A stretch of DNA of 64,000 nt, from assembly GCA_965198995.1 (NCBI GenBank), contig CBDAQG010000002.1, positions 1,054,001 to 1,118,000 on the forward strand, written 5' to 3'. The notes under the pieces were generated by a model, which saw nothing but the letters and a program-made list of their open reading frames with translations, was not told where the DNA came from and searched no databases. This document shows, in pieces, positions 9,143-17,885 of this stretch. Source of the stretch: CAXMMR01 sp965198995. Its GTDB lineage: Bacteria > Pseudomonadota > Alphaproteobacteria > Acetobacterales > Acetobacteraceae. The translations under genes were made by a program, and so were the position numbers. Each line of letters opens with the position of its first letter. The stretch's first letter is position 1.

Positions 9143-9243
9143 CCGCTACTCCTTCATTGAGCTACCTTGTAGTACGGGGATGTAGCGGTGATTCGTGGCG
9201 GCAAGTCAATCGGTTAGTCGTGACACTTGGCAAAGGTGGTGGA

Positions 9244-10701
9244 ATGATACGGGTGTTGACGCCGTTGCGGGGGTCCGCGCCGGGCGGCCGTGGGCTTTTG
9301 CGGCCCCGGGTGCGATTGGGCCGGGGCGCCAGGCTGGCGGGCGGCTTGGTTGGCCTGCTCGCCGCCTGCGCGCTGACGGCGTGCGCGGGGGATCAGCCTC
9401 CTGACTTCGACTCTGGCACCGGATCTGGCCTGGGGCAGCAGGCCGACACGGCGCTGCACAGCCGGATCGACGCCGGACCGGAGTTGGTGGTCGATGGGGA
9501 GCGGCTGCACGTCGGCTTGCTGCAGCGGTTTTATGCGCGGCATGGGTTTGAGCCGGTGTGGGCGAGCCGGCCGGCGCAGGCGAGCTCGCTGGTGGCGGCG
9601 GTGCTGCGCGCCGGCGACCAGGGTTTGGCGCCGGAGCTGTTCCATGCCGGGCTGCTGCGGCGGGCGGGGACGCTGGCGCCGCTGGACCGCGAGCTGGTGC
9701 TGTCGGACGCGTTCCTATCGTACTCGGACGCGCTGGCGCGGGGGGCGGTGCCGATTGAGCGGCGCGGCGACGACGAGGTGCTGACGCCGGCGCCGGTCGA
9801 CGTGGCGGCGGCGCTGGACGCGGCGATCGACAGCCCTGATCCGGGGGCGTCGATCGAGGGTTTGGCGCCGCAGAGCCGGACCTACGTGGCGTTGCGGCAG
9901 GCGTTGCGGCGCTATCGGCTGGGCGCCGTGGCGGGTCCGAAGGGGACGAACCCGGTGCAGACGATCGAGGTCAACCTCGAGCGCCAACGCTGGCTGCCGC
10001 GGGCGCTGCCGGCGGACCGGGCGTGGGTGAACGTCGCCACTCAGCAGCTGGTGCTGTTCAAGGCCGGGCGACCGGTGTTTTCGACGCGGGTTGTCGTCGG
10101 CGAGGATGTGCGGTCGCATCAGACGCCGGAGTTTCGCGCGGCCATCGATGCAAGCTTTTTCAATCCGCCGTGGGTTATTCCGGCGGACATCGTGACGGCG
10201 GAGATTTTGCCGAAGATCGCGCGCGACCCGACCTATCTGGCCCGGGAGCACATGGTGATGCTGGCGGGTGGCGAGGCGGAGCAGTTGGCGGGGCCGGCAG
10301 CGGGGCTTGGCTACCTGATGTTCGACATGCCGAACCATTTTGACGTCTACATGCACGACACGCCGGACCGTTCGATCTTTAAGCGTAACAACCGGCAGCT
10401 CAGCCACGGGTGTATCCGGGTGCAGGCCCCGCGGGACTTTGCGGCGCTGCTGTTGGAGGAGCCGCTTGCGGCGGTCGACCAGGGGATCGCGGCGGGGGGG
10501 ACGACGCGGCACGATTTGCCGACGCCGATGCCGGTGTTTGTGGTTTATCAGACGGCCTATTTGGACATCTTTGGAACGTTGCAGTTCCCGCCAGACTTTT
10601 ATCACCGCGACGCAGGGGTGTGGCAAGGCTTGGAAGGACTGTCGGGTCGGCGAAGTCATATCGTGCGGGCCGATGACCGCTCGGGCCTCTCACCGGGTTA
10701 G
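9244..10701 (+). CDS. L,D-transpeptidase, YcbB-like
   Basis: Peptidoglycan cross-linking enzyme with a YkuD catalytic domain. It has an N-terminal hydrophobic stretch ending in a Cys (ALTAC, possible lipobox), a scaffold region with SDAFLSYSDAL typical of the YcbB/LdtD group, and the catalytic motif SHGCIRV near residues 386-392, where Cys is the nucleophile. The length is 485 residues. ATG at 9244 is chosen because a GGTGG-type ribosome site precedes it and a signal sequence follows; upstream in-frame starts would bury the signal. It acts in the periplasm, forming 3-3 links or attaching proteins to peptidoglycan. Confidence 0.88.
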   Translation: MIRVLTPLRGSAPGGRGLLRPRVRLGRGARLAGGLVGLLAACALTACAGDQPPDFDSGTGSGLGQQADTALHSRIDAGPELVVDGERLHVGLLQRFYARHGFEPVWASRPAQASSLVAAVLRAGDQGLAPELFHAGLLRRAGTLAPLDRELVLSDAFLSYSDALARGAVPIERRGDDEVLTPAPVDVAAALDAAIDSPDPGASIEGLAPQSRTYVALRQALRRYRLGAVAGPKGTNPVQTIEVNLERQRWLPRALPADRAWVNVATQQLVLFKAGRPVFSTRVVVGEDVRSHQTPEFRAAIDASFFNPPWVIPADIVTAEILPKIARDPTYLAREHMVMLAGGEAEQLAGPAAGLGYLMFDMPNHFDVYMHDTPDRSIFKRNNRQLSHGCIRVQAPRDFAALLLEEPLAAVDQGIAAGGTTRHDLPTPMPVFVVYQTAYLDIFGTLQFPPDFYHRDAGVWQGLEGLSGRRSHIVRADDRSGLSPG

Positions 10702-10764
10702 AGCGACAGCAAAGGGGACGCGATGCGAGTTGGCCGCTGGTGGCTTACGAGCCGCCTGACCTAG

Positions 10765-10798
10765 TTGGGCTCGCGGGACTAGCGGTGGACTGTATAAT
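10765..10798 (+). promoter_or_regulatory. Possible promoter of the PIN-domain gene
   Basis: A perfect TATAAT at 10793-10798 lies 48 bases before the PIN gene ATG in AT-richer DNA. The nearest -35-like hexamer (TTGGGC at 10765) is spaced 22 bases, longer than ideal, so the call rests mainly on the -10 box. Confidence 0.3.
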
Positions 10799-10846
10799 GC
10801 GGGTCAGGAGCCTTGGCCAAAGGAACGAAGGCGCCGATAGTCAAGT

Positions 10847-11611
10847 ATGCTACTTTTCCCCGACACAAACTTCTTTATGCAATGCCGCTCCCCGGCTGAG
10901 ATCCCGTGGTCTGAGATCACGCCGGACAGTGAGGTCCAGCTTTTCGCCAGCCGCACGGTGCAGAGCGAAATTGATCGGTTTAAAGGTGATGGCAAAGGGC
11001 GTCGCTCGCAGCGTGCCCGGAAAGTGTCGTCGTGGTTCTCTGCTGTACTCGATAGTTGCGGTCCAATCGTCCTCCGGGATGCCTTACCTAAAGTAACGTT
11101 GGACTTGCCGCCCAGAATCGCTCGTGAGCATGTCTTTCCGTCAAATTTGGACACGACGTCACATGACGATCGCATCGTAGGCGAGGTGTTGGCTTACATA
11201 GGCGGGGCGGCGATCCTGTTAACCGATGACACAAATATGAAGTTGACCGCTCGCGAGGAGGGTCTTCCATTCATCGCAACACCGGATAGCTGGCGGCTTG
11301 AGCCTGAGCCCGACTCCCGTGATAAGCTTATGGTCGACCTCCAACGGCGCCTTGCGGCTCTTGAGCGCTCGGCACCGGTAATCGAGATCAGCCTAGCCAA
11401 TAGGGAAGCGCAGCCACCCGGGATTGATGAGGTCCATTACGATCCTTTGCGGATGTCGGTGGTGGACGAACTCGTGGACGCGGTTAAGTCTATCTGCCCT
11501 ATAAAGATTGACTTCGCTCCCGAGGATGAGCGTCCGCAAGCGTCGACAGGTCAAGGCGGCTTTAACAGGCTGCGGAAAATTGGCCGGATTTCCTCAGTCC
11601 CGGCGGTTTAG
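10847..11611 (+). pseudogene. PIN-domain protein, 5' part interrupted by IS
   Basis: The N-terminus LLFPDTNFFMQC and later TSHDDRIVGE and LLTDDTNM supply the acidic residues of a PIN-type ribonuclease fold, similar to the PIN/DUF4935 group. The native gene sequence stops at the insertion target TTAA (11562-11565); the last 15 or so residues before the stop at 11611 are encoded by the IS end. Removing the element with one TTAA copy joins this frame exactly to the gene at 12861-13623, giving a 493-residue protein. Composition is AT-richer than the flanks. The truncated PIN part could still be expressed. Confidence 0.82.
11562..11565. repeat. TTAA target-site duplication, left copy
   Basis: TTAA directly abuts the left inverted repeat of the IS and is matched by TTAA at 12857-12860. 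A 4-bp YTAR-type duplication fits IS5-family insertion. Confidence 0.75.
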
Positions 11612-12856
11612 GCCGCGCGCCGCACGGAGATTTCAGCCGTTTTCCGCTATTCTGAAGGGCTGAGCGACGCCTTCGGACAGACTCCGGGCATGGCTACACC
11701 GGCCCAGCCAGCAGCTTGGGCAAGCGGACCAGATTGTAAGCAGCCGCGACGAACGTGAACATCCACCCGACCCGGTCGGTGCCGCGATGGCGGGTCTTGC
11801 GCAGGCCGCCCACCGTCTTCATCCAGCCGAACACCTCCTCGATGCGCTTGCGAATCCTGAGGCTGGCCGCGTAGCCGACATGGCGCGTAGTGCGGCCATC
11901 GATGGCCGAACGCCGCCCTTTGGTGTTCTGCGTGACATGCGGCGTGACGCCGAGCCGACGCATCTCGGCGACGAACTCCTGAGTATCGTAGCCTTTGTCC
12001 GTGCCCAAGGTGATGTGCCCGTCGTCGGGCAGGTCTGCGATCATCGCGATGGCGGCTTCACGTTCGGCGGTGCCGGTGGCCTTGGTCAGCGACGTGTCCA
12101 CCACCAGACCGTTGCGGTTCTCCATCAGCGCGTGCCCGATATGGCAGAGCTTGGCAGCCTGGCCTGCTGCTTTCTTATAGAGCCGCGCGTCGACGTCCGT
12201 GGTCGAGGCATGCGTCTGGTTGCTGCGTGGCTCGCCACGGAAGTCGACCTCGCCGTTGCGGCCGGATGTCGGCGGCTCGCCCGACCCGTCCTTGGGACGA
12301 AAGCTCTTCATGCTGGCCCACGCTTCGATCAGGGTGCCGTCGACCGAGAAATGCTCGTCCGACAGCAGCGGCTTGACCTGGGTGTCCACCAGGATCGCGG
12401 CCAGAAAGCCGCGCGCGATGTCGCCCCGCAACAGGCGCTCGCGGTTCTTGGTGAACACCGTCACGTCCCACACCGGCGCATCCATCGACAGGCCGACGAA
12501 CCAGCGGAACATCATGTTGTAGGTGATCTGCTCCATTAGCTGACGTTCTGAGCGCACCGAGAACAGGGCTTGCAGCAACAGCGCCCGCAGCAGCCGCTCC
12601 GGCGCGATCGAATCACGGCCACCCGGGGCATAGATCTTATCGAACTGCGGCGACAGACGCTGCAATGCGGCGTTCACCAGCGGGCGAATGGCCCGCAACG
12701 GGTGATTTTGCGGCACCAATCCTTCGGGGCTGACGTAGCTGAACATCGCAGCAGTCTGACGATCGGCACCACGCACTCGCAACGTCCTCAGCTCAATTCA
12801 GATAAGCTATTGAATCGTCTCGCAACCGATTCGGGAAGCCGAATTTCCGCATCCTG
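11566..12856 (-). mobile_element. IS5-family insertion sequence, complete
   Basis: A 1291-bp element. The left end reads CAGGCTGCGGAAAAT and the reverse complement of the right end reads CAGGATGCGGAAATT, an imperfect terminal inverted repeat with 13 of 15 matches. TTAA flanks both ends. A single transposase gene runs on the minus strand. It has inserted in the middle of a PIN-domain gene and keeps intact ends, so it looks recent and possibly still mobile. Confidence 0.85.
11694..12782 (-). CDS. IS5-family transposase
   Basis: A 362-residue DDE transposase. It has an N-terminal DUF772-like region (RLLRALLLQALFSVRSERQLMEQI near 65-90) and a DDE_Tnp_1 catalytic core. The likely triad is Asp in FSVDGT (about residue 149), Asp in LGTDKGYD (about 243) and Glu in RIEEVFGWM (about 313). 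It cuts and joins the element ends. The frame is intact. The first start is TTG at 12782; GTG at 12776 is an alternative. Confidence 0.93.
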   Translation of the reverse strand: MRVRGADRQTAAMFSYVSPEGLVPQNHPLRAIRPLVNAALQRLSPQFDKIYAPGGRDSIAPERLLRALLLQALFSVRSERQLMEQITYNMMFRWFVGLSMDAPVWDVTVFTKNRERLLRGDIARGFLAAILVDTQVKPLLSDEHFSVDGTLIEAWASMKSFRPKDGSGEPPTSGRNGEVDFRGEPRSNQTHASTTDVDARLYKKAAGQAAKLCHIGHALMENRNGLVVDTSLTKATGTAEREAAIAMIADLPDDGHITLGTDKGYDTQEFVAEMRRLGVTPHVTQNTKGRRSAIDGRTTRHVGYAASLRIRKRIEEVFGWMKTVGGLRKTRHRGTDRVGWMFTFVAAAYNLVRLPKLLAGPV

Positions 12857-12860
12857 TTAA
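12857..12860. repeat. TTAA target-site duplication, right copy
   Basis: Matches TTAA at 11562-11565 on the other side of the IS. Confidence 0.75.
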
Positions 12861-13623
12861 CATCGCAGGGGTGTTGAACGTCGGACGCGCGCCTCCATCC
12901 TCAAAAGCCATCAGGGATTACCAGGCTCGTTACACGGTCTGGATTGAAGATGTCCGGACCCATTTCAAACGCTTGCATCGATTGTTGCCGGGTGCGCGAG
13001 GCCGAACGCAAGTCGAATGGGCTATGCAAAACGTCGGGACTGTTCCCGCTGAAGGGCTTATTGTTGAAATTGAAGCTCTCGGCCGCTTGATATTTGTAAA
13101 TCCAAAGGCAGTGCTCAAGGAGAGCTCCTCTAATCTACCGGAGGCACCCGAGCCACCAGTCGGGAAGCAATTACACGCTGCTTTCGGTATATGGGAGGCT
13201 TACCAGGACGCGAAGGAGTTAGCTAGTGGTAGCTTCGGACCCGCCATCAATCTTCCTCACCTTTCGTTGCCCCGCAACTTCCATGAGCCCGCTCGGGATG
13301 CTCATGCATTCTATCGGCGTGAGGGATCTTCTAAACTACTCAATCGAAAGCTGATTTTCGAGTGTGGTGAGTTCCGGCACGGGTGCGAACCCAAGAATTT
13401 CAAAGCGGTCGTGCTGGCTCTCGGCGGCGCTGGCGACGGAGCTTTGCGCTTTCGCGTCTCCGCCCGGAATTTACCAGTTCGCGTCCAGATCACTACATCT
13501 ATCAGAATTAGTACAAGCTCCGGACAGACGGAGGACGACGCGCGTGCCATTGTGGCCCTGATGGGTCGTGCCGTCGAACTGCGCCAACGCCTACAGACTG
13601 GATGGCTGTGGCACAATCGGTAA
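12861..13623 (+). pseudogene. 3' part of the IS-split PIN-domain gene
   Basis: Encodes about 250 residues in the frame that continues the PIN gene after removal of the IS and one TTAA. A GTG at 12871 could restart translation, but no ribosome site is evident. The segment (LNVGRAPPSSKAIRDYQARY onward) has no family I can name. It probably is the C-terminal domain that gave the intact 493-residue protein its specificity. AT-richer than the core genome, like its 5' half. Confidence 0.75.
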
Positions 13624-13744
13624 CTGGCGTCTCTTCGCTATAAGAGAGCCGGCAAGGATGGCGACATCTAGCCTAACTTCTAAGTATCGCCGAGCTCTGT
13701 CTGTAACGAAGCCTTTGCTGAATTAGACAACTGGTGGCGTGGTT

Positions 13745-14947
13745 ATGCCTGATAACAAAAGCCAGCATTATGTGCCTCGATGTCACCTGAAACCCTTCTC
13801 GGCAAATCGCGAAGGTGTAGCCATTAATTTGTTCAATCACGGCCGGCACATTATCCGAGAGAACGTGCCTATCAACGGGCAGTGTGCAAAGTCCTACTTC
13901 TATGGCGAAGACCTTGTCATTGAGAACTTGCTTCAGAAACTTGAAGGACAATACGCTTCCACTGTGCGTCTCATAGAACGGGATGAGCAGTTCAGCGATA
14001 GTGATGCCGGCTTCCTACGCAGCTTCGCTTTTCTTCAATGGTACCGGACTGATGCCGCGCTTCGTCGTCGTCGCGAGTCAATGATTATGATGGAGAAAAT
14101 GGCTCGTCGAGGGCTTGAGCATCTCTGTGTAGAGTCGCCCGATTTGTCGCAGCGAGCGATGGTTTCTGGATCGCTTAAGATATGGACAGCCACTCAGAAT
14201 GATCTTGGTGACTTAAGAGTGCTGATCCTGCGTAATCGGAGTGGAGTAGACTTCATTACGTCGGACGATCCCGCTGCCATCACCAATCGCGTGTTCCTTC
14301 AGCGCATGCAGGACAATAACTTTGGAATAGCAAATATTGGCTTAATGCTTCTTATGCCGCTCGGTCCCCGGTATGCTCTCATATGCTATGATCATGATTG
14401 CTATGTTCCCGTAGGAAGAACAGGTCGCTATGTTAATGTCAATCGGGAGAAAGACGCGGATGCTTTTAACGAAATCCAGTTTCTTAACTCGGTAAGTAAC
14501 ATCTACTTTGCGGGCCCTATTAGAAAGGCTGAGCGCGTTGCGGCTTGTTTCAAAGCCATTTCTCACCTTCGCTTGTCGGCGCGCTTTCGGGTCTGGGAGG
14601 GCATCAGCGAGGGGGTTAGTGGTGAATTTGAATGCTTTCGCCGCTTGAAGGACGGTGAGGATTTCGATCCGCGCATCCCGAGGCTGCAGTCTCTCGCACC
14701 GCTTTATCCGCGTCCGGCCCATTGGATGTCTAACTTCGCTATGCGCCCGAGAATCACCGGGTGGGTTAAGCCCGGAGTAGTGATGGGGCCGGTAAGGTCG
14801 AGTCGAGCTAAGGAACTGCGTGGGATGACGTTGACGGAGATCGGCATCGGACCCCTACCGGGTCACAATGCTGAGGTCTGGGAGCGGATGTATGAACGTC
14901 TGTCCGAAGAACAGCTTGCTAGATTTAGATCTTCCAAGGTGAGGTAG
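13745..14947 (+). CDS. DUF4238-type protein
   Basis: A 400-residue protein of unknown function. The N-terminus (SQHYVPRCHLKPFSANREG) matches the start pattern of DUF4238 proteins, which are scattered among bacteria in accessory DNA. A conserved-looking TSDDPA motif sits near residue 178. ATG at 13745 is chosen over GTG at 13739. Composition is AT-richer than the flanks, as for the split PIN gene before it, so both probably arrived by transfer. It has no signal peptide or membrane segment. A defence role is possible but not shown. Confidence 0.75.
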   Translation: MPDNKSQHYVPRCHLKPFSANREGVAINLFNHGRHIIRENVPINGQCAKSYFYGEDLVIENLLQKLEGQYASTVRLIERDEQFSDSDAGFLRSFAFLQWYRTDAALRRRRESMIMMEKMARRGLEHLCVESPDLSQRAMVSGSLKIWTATQNDLGDLRVLILRNRSGVDFITSDDPAAITNRVFLQRMQDNNFGIANIGLMLLMPLGPRYALICYDHDCYVPVGRTGRYVNVNREKDADAFNEIQFLNSVSNIYFAGPIRKAERVAACFKAISHLRLSARFRVWEGISEGVSGEFECFRRLKDGEDFDPRIPRLQSLAPLYPRPAHWMSNFAMRPRITGWVKPGVVMGPVRSSRAKELRGMTLTEIGIGPLPGHNAEVWERMYERLSEEQLARFRSSKVR

Positions 14948-15117
14948 ACTGATAGTAATCAAGCCATTATACGACTCGCGTTAACGGTGAGTTAGCGACA
15001 GGGGACCTGCGCTAAATAGACATCAACTATAGAAGTGGCAATGTCGCTGTCGGGCAACATTGCAGAATGGCTCCCGGCTGAAGCCAACCCGTCTTTCGGC
15101 GGTAGTAGGGTTTGGCG

Positions 15118-15185
15118 GTCGCCTAAGTCGGGGTCCAGGGGCCGCCGGCCTTTGGCGGGTCAAGGGCAGAGCCCTTGCCTTCCTT
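15118..15185. repeat. GC-rich two-hairpin intergenic repeat
   Basis: Palindromes GGGGCCGCCGGCC and CAAGGGCAGAGCCCTTG, in the 272-base gap between the DUF4238 gene and the tRNA. The first 170 bases of that gap hold nothing recognisable. Confidence 0.65.
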
Positions 15186-15219
15186 GCTTGCCTGGCTTTT
15201 CCTGCACTGCACTCCCCAG

Positions 15220-15293
15220 GCGCCCGTAGCTCAATTGGTTAGAGCGGGCCGCTCATAACGGCTAGGTTGCGGGTTCAAGTCCTGCCGGGCGCA
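15220..15293 (+). tRNA. tRNA with CAU anticodon (Met or Ile2)
   Basis: Acceptor stem GCGCCCG pairs with CGGGCGC (15286-15292), discriminator A at 15293. The D-arm is GCTC/GAGC, the anticodon arm GGCCG-CTCATAA-CGGCT with CAT at 15254-15256, and the T-arm GCGGG-TTCAAGT-CCTGC. The 3' CCA is not encoded. A CAU anticodon fits elongator Met or lysidine-modified Ile2; I cannot separate them by eye. The paired acceptor stem rules out the usual initiator mismatch at the first pair. Confidence 0.92.
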
Positions 15294-15362
15294 GGGGGTT
15301 GGTCTACCGCGTCGGGCGGGTCTGGCCTACATAACGGCTACCTTTTGCCTTGGGAGCCGCCG

Positions 15363-17042
15363 ATGCCCGCTTACCAGTATGTCTATGTCATGAAGGACGT
15401 GACCAAGGCGTTTCCGGGCGGGCGGGAGGTGTTCAAGGGGATCACCCTGTCGTTCCTGCCGGGCGTCAAAATCGGCGTGTTGGGGGTGAATGGGGCCGGG
15501 AAGTCCACGCTGATGAAGATCATCGCGGGGATCGAGACCGAGTATGGCGGCGAGGCTTGGGCGGCCGAGGGGGTTCGGGTTGGGTATCTGAGCCAGGAGC
15601 CGCATCTGGACGCGGACAGGACGGTGGCGGAGAACGTGGCGCAGGCGTTCGGGCCGTTGCAGGCGGCGCTGACGCGGTTCAACGCGATCTCCGAGGAGTT
15701 CGCCGAGCCGATGGACGACGAGCGGATGAGCACGCTGCTCGCCGAGCAGGCGGAGCTGCAGGAGAAGATCGACGCCGAGGATGGGTGGGATCTGGACCGG
15801 CGGATCGAGATCGCGCTGGACGCGCTGCGTTGCCCGCCGCCGGACGCCGACGTGACCACGCTGTCGGGTGGGGAGCGGCGGCGGGTGGCTTTGTGCCGGC
15901 TGCTGCTGGAGAAGCCGGAGCTGCTGCTGCTCGATGAGCCGACCAACCATCTGGACGCGGAGAGCGTCTCCTGGCTGGAGAAGACGCTGCGCGATTATGA
16001 GGGGACGGTGATGGTGGTGACGCATGATCGCTACTTCCTCGACAACGTCACCAACTGGATCCTCGAGATCGAGCGTGGGCGGGGATATCCGTTCGAGGGC
16101 AACTACTCGTCGTGGCTTGAGCAGAAGATGAAGCGGCTGCGGCAGGAGGAGAAGGAGGAGAGCTCGCGGCAGCGGGCGCTGGCGGCCGAGCAGGAGTGGA
16201 TCCAGTCGAGCCCGCGGGCGCGGCAGACCAAGAGCCGGGCGCGGATCGCCAAGTACGAGGAGATGCTGCAGAAGTCGGCGGAGTTGGCGGGGGGGACGGC
16301 GGACATCGTGATCCCGCCGGGGCCGCGGCTGGGCGGCACGGTGATCACGGCGGAGAAGCTGCGCAAGGCGTTCGGCAACCGGCTGCTGATCGACGAGCTT
16401 GATTTCAAGCTGCCGCCGGGCGGGATCGTCGGCGTGATTGGGCCGAACGGGGCGGGCAAGACGACGCTGTTCAAGATGATCACCGGCAAGGACGAGCCGG
16501 ACAGCGGCACGTTGCGGGTGGGCGAGACGGTGAAGCTCGGGTATGTCGACCAGTCGCGTGACAGCCTGGAGGCGGGCAAGACGGTGTGGGAGGAGATCTC
16601 CGGGGGGACCGACGTGATCTACCTGGGCAAGCGGGCGGTGCCGTCGCGGGCGTATGTGGGGGCGTTCAACTTCAAGGGCGCGGATCAGCAGAAGCGGGTG
16701 GGGATCCTCTCCGGCGGCGAGCGCAACCGGGTGCACCTGGCGAAGATGCTGAAGCAGGAGAGCAATGTCATCCTGCTCGACGAGCCGACCAACGACCTCG
16801 ACGTGGATACGCTGCGGGCGCTGGAGGACGCGCTGGCGGATTTTGCCGGGTGCGCGGTGATCATCTCGCATGACCGGTGGTTTCTAGACCGGCTGGCGAC
16901 GCATATCCTGGCGTTTGAGGGGGACAGCCACGTCGAGTGGTTCGAGGGGAATTTCCAGGCCTACGAAGAGGACAAGCGACGTCGACTGGGATCGGACGCG
17001 ACGGAGCCGCATCGGATCAAGTATCGGCCTTTGGCGCGGTAG
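15363..17042 (+). CDS. ettA: Energy-dependent translational throttle ABC-F protein EttA
   Basis: A 559-residue ABC-F ATPase, the usual EttA length. It binds the ribosomal E site and gates the first peptide bond according to ATP/ADP. Two nucleotide domains: Walker A GVNGAGKST near residue 43 with LSGGERRR and LLLDEPTNHLD, and GPNGAGKTT near 361 with LSGGERNR and ILLDEPTNDLD. The inter-domain linker near 250-320 (KMKRLRQEEKEESSRQRAL) is charged and helical, and no membrane domain exists. The start is ATG at 15363 (MPAYQYVYVM), conserved in EttA; upstream frame sequence comes from the tRNA. Confidence 0.95.
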   Translation: MPAYQYVYVMKDVTKAFPGGREVFKGITLSFLPGVKIGVLGVNGAGKSTLMKIIAGIETEYGGEAWAAEGVRVGYLSQEPHLDADRTVAENVAQAFGPLQAALTRFNAISEEFAEPMDDERMSTLLAEQAELQEKIDAEDGWDLDRRIEIALDALRCPPPDADVTTLSGGERRRVALCRLLLEKPELLLLDEPTNHLDAESVSWLEKTLRDYEGTVMVVTHDRYFLDNVTNWILEIERGRGYPFEGNYSSWLEQKMKRLRQEEKEESSRQRALAAEQEWIQSSPRARQTKSRARIAKYEEMLQKSAELAGGTADIVIPPGPRLGGTVITAEKLRKAFGNRLLIDELDFKLPPGGIVGVIGPNGAGKTTLFKMITGKDEPDSGTLRVGETVKLGYVDQSRDSLEAGKTVWEEISGGTDVIYLGKRAVPSRAYVGAFNFKGADQQKRVGILSGGERNRVHLAKMLKQESNVILLDEPTNDLDVDTLRALEDALADFAGCAVIISHDRWFLDRLATHILAFEGDSHVEWFEGNFQAYEEDKRRRLGSDATEPHRIKYRPLAR

Positions 17043-17045
17043 GGC

Positions 17046-17106
17046 GGGCGGGGGAAGGCGGAGGGCTCTGCCCTTCGATCCCGGTAAGGGCGGAGCCTTT
17101 ACAATC
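17046..17106. repeat. GC-rich two-hairpin intergenic repeat
   Basis: Diverged copy: GAGGGCTCTGCCCTTC followed by AAGGGCGGAGCCTTT. It fills the gap between ettA and the acetyltransferase gene. Confidence 0.65.
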
Positions 17107-17135
17107 CTGATCGACTTTGAAGGCTTGCCTTACCG

Positions 17136-17672
17136 ATGATGCCGAACCGCATCATCCGCACTGCCCGGCTGGTGCTGACGCCGGTGAGCTTTCGCGACTT
17201 GCCGGAGCTGACGCGGCTGAAGGGTGATCCGCGGGCGTTTGCGCAGATGCTGGGTGGGGTGCGCAGCCCGGTGCAGGTGGCCGAGGAGCTGGCGGACGAC
17301 GTCGTGTTCTGGGGCAGCACCGGCGCCGGGATTTTTGCGGTGCGCGAGCAGGGGTTGTTCCAGGGCATTGCCGGTTTGCATCGCCGGCCGGATGGGCGCG
17401 GCCCGGGCTTGCGGTTTGCCGTCTGGCCGGAGGGGCGCGGGCGGGGGCTGGCGCGGGAGGCGGCGGGGGCGGCGCTGCGCTATGCGCTGGATGCGGGCGT
17501 TGCGCGGGTGGTGGCGGTGGCGCGGGAGGACAATTTCGGCTCGCGCATGGTGCTGGGCGGCATTGGCATGACGGTGTTCGGCGCCTTTGTGCGCGACGGC
17601 ATGAGGATGCTCGTCTACGAGACCGTGCAAGGCCCCCGCCCGCTGGAAGCCGGCCGCCTGGCGGTAGGCTGA
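17136..17672 (+). CDS. GNAT-family N-acetyltransferase, RimJ/RimL type
   Basis: A 178-residue acetyl-CoA-dependent acetyltransferase. The opening RIIRTARLVLTPV is the standard first strand of the RimJ/RimL-like branch. The acetyl-CoA loop is degenerate but present (RGRGLAREAAGAALRYAL, near 105-120), followed by VARVVAVAREDNFGSRMVLGGIGM. The acceptor (a protein N-terminus or a small molecule) cannot be read. It stands alone between two repeats. Confidence 0.85.
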   Translation: MMPNRIIRTARLVLTPVSFRDLPELTRLKGDPRAFAQMLGGVRSPVQVAEELADDVVFWGSTGAGIFAVREQGLFQGIAGLHRRPDGRGPGLRFAVWPEGRGRGLAREAAGAALRYALDAGVARVVAVAREDNFGSRMVLGGIGMTVFGAFVRDGMRMLVYETVQGPRPLEAGRLAVG

Positions 17673-17699
17673 CCTGCTTGATGGATGGCGGTCCGCAAC

Positions 17700-17804
17700 C
17701 GGGTGAAGGAAGGCCAGAGGCTCTGCCTCTGGACCCGTCAGGCGCGAGCGTGCAGTCGCACGACGGGGGCAGCGCCCCCAGACCCGCATCCGTTTGGGGT
17801 CTTA
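17700..17804. repeat. GC-rich two-hairpin intergenic repeat
   Basis: Hairpins CCAGAGGCTCTGCCTCTGG and GGGGGCAGCGCCCCC, separated by a diverged palindrome around GCGAGCGTGCAGTCGCAC. It forms the left half of an inverted pair with the copy at 17888. Confidence 0.75.
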
Positions 17805-17885
17805 ACCGGGCACTTTCTTGCTTGGCGAAGCCATTCGATCCTACTTCCCACGGCGACGAGCGCGCCCTGGAGTCATGGATAAGGA

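Noticed and set aside
15220..15293. tRNA as an att site for an integrative element
   Set aside because: No integrase and no duplicate of the tRNA 3' end were found, and the odd DNA lies on the 5' side of the tRNA, not the usual 3' side.
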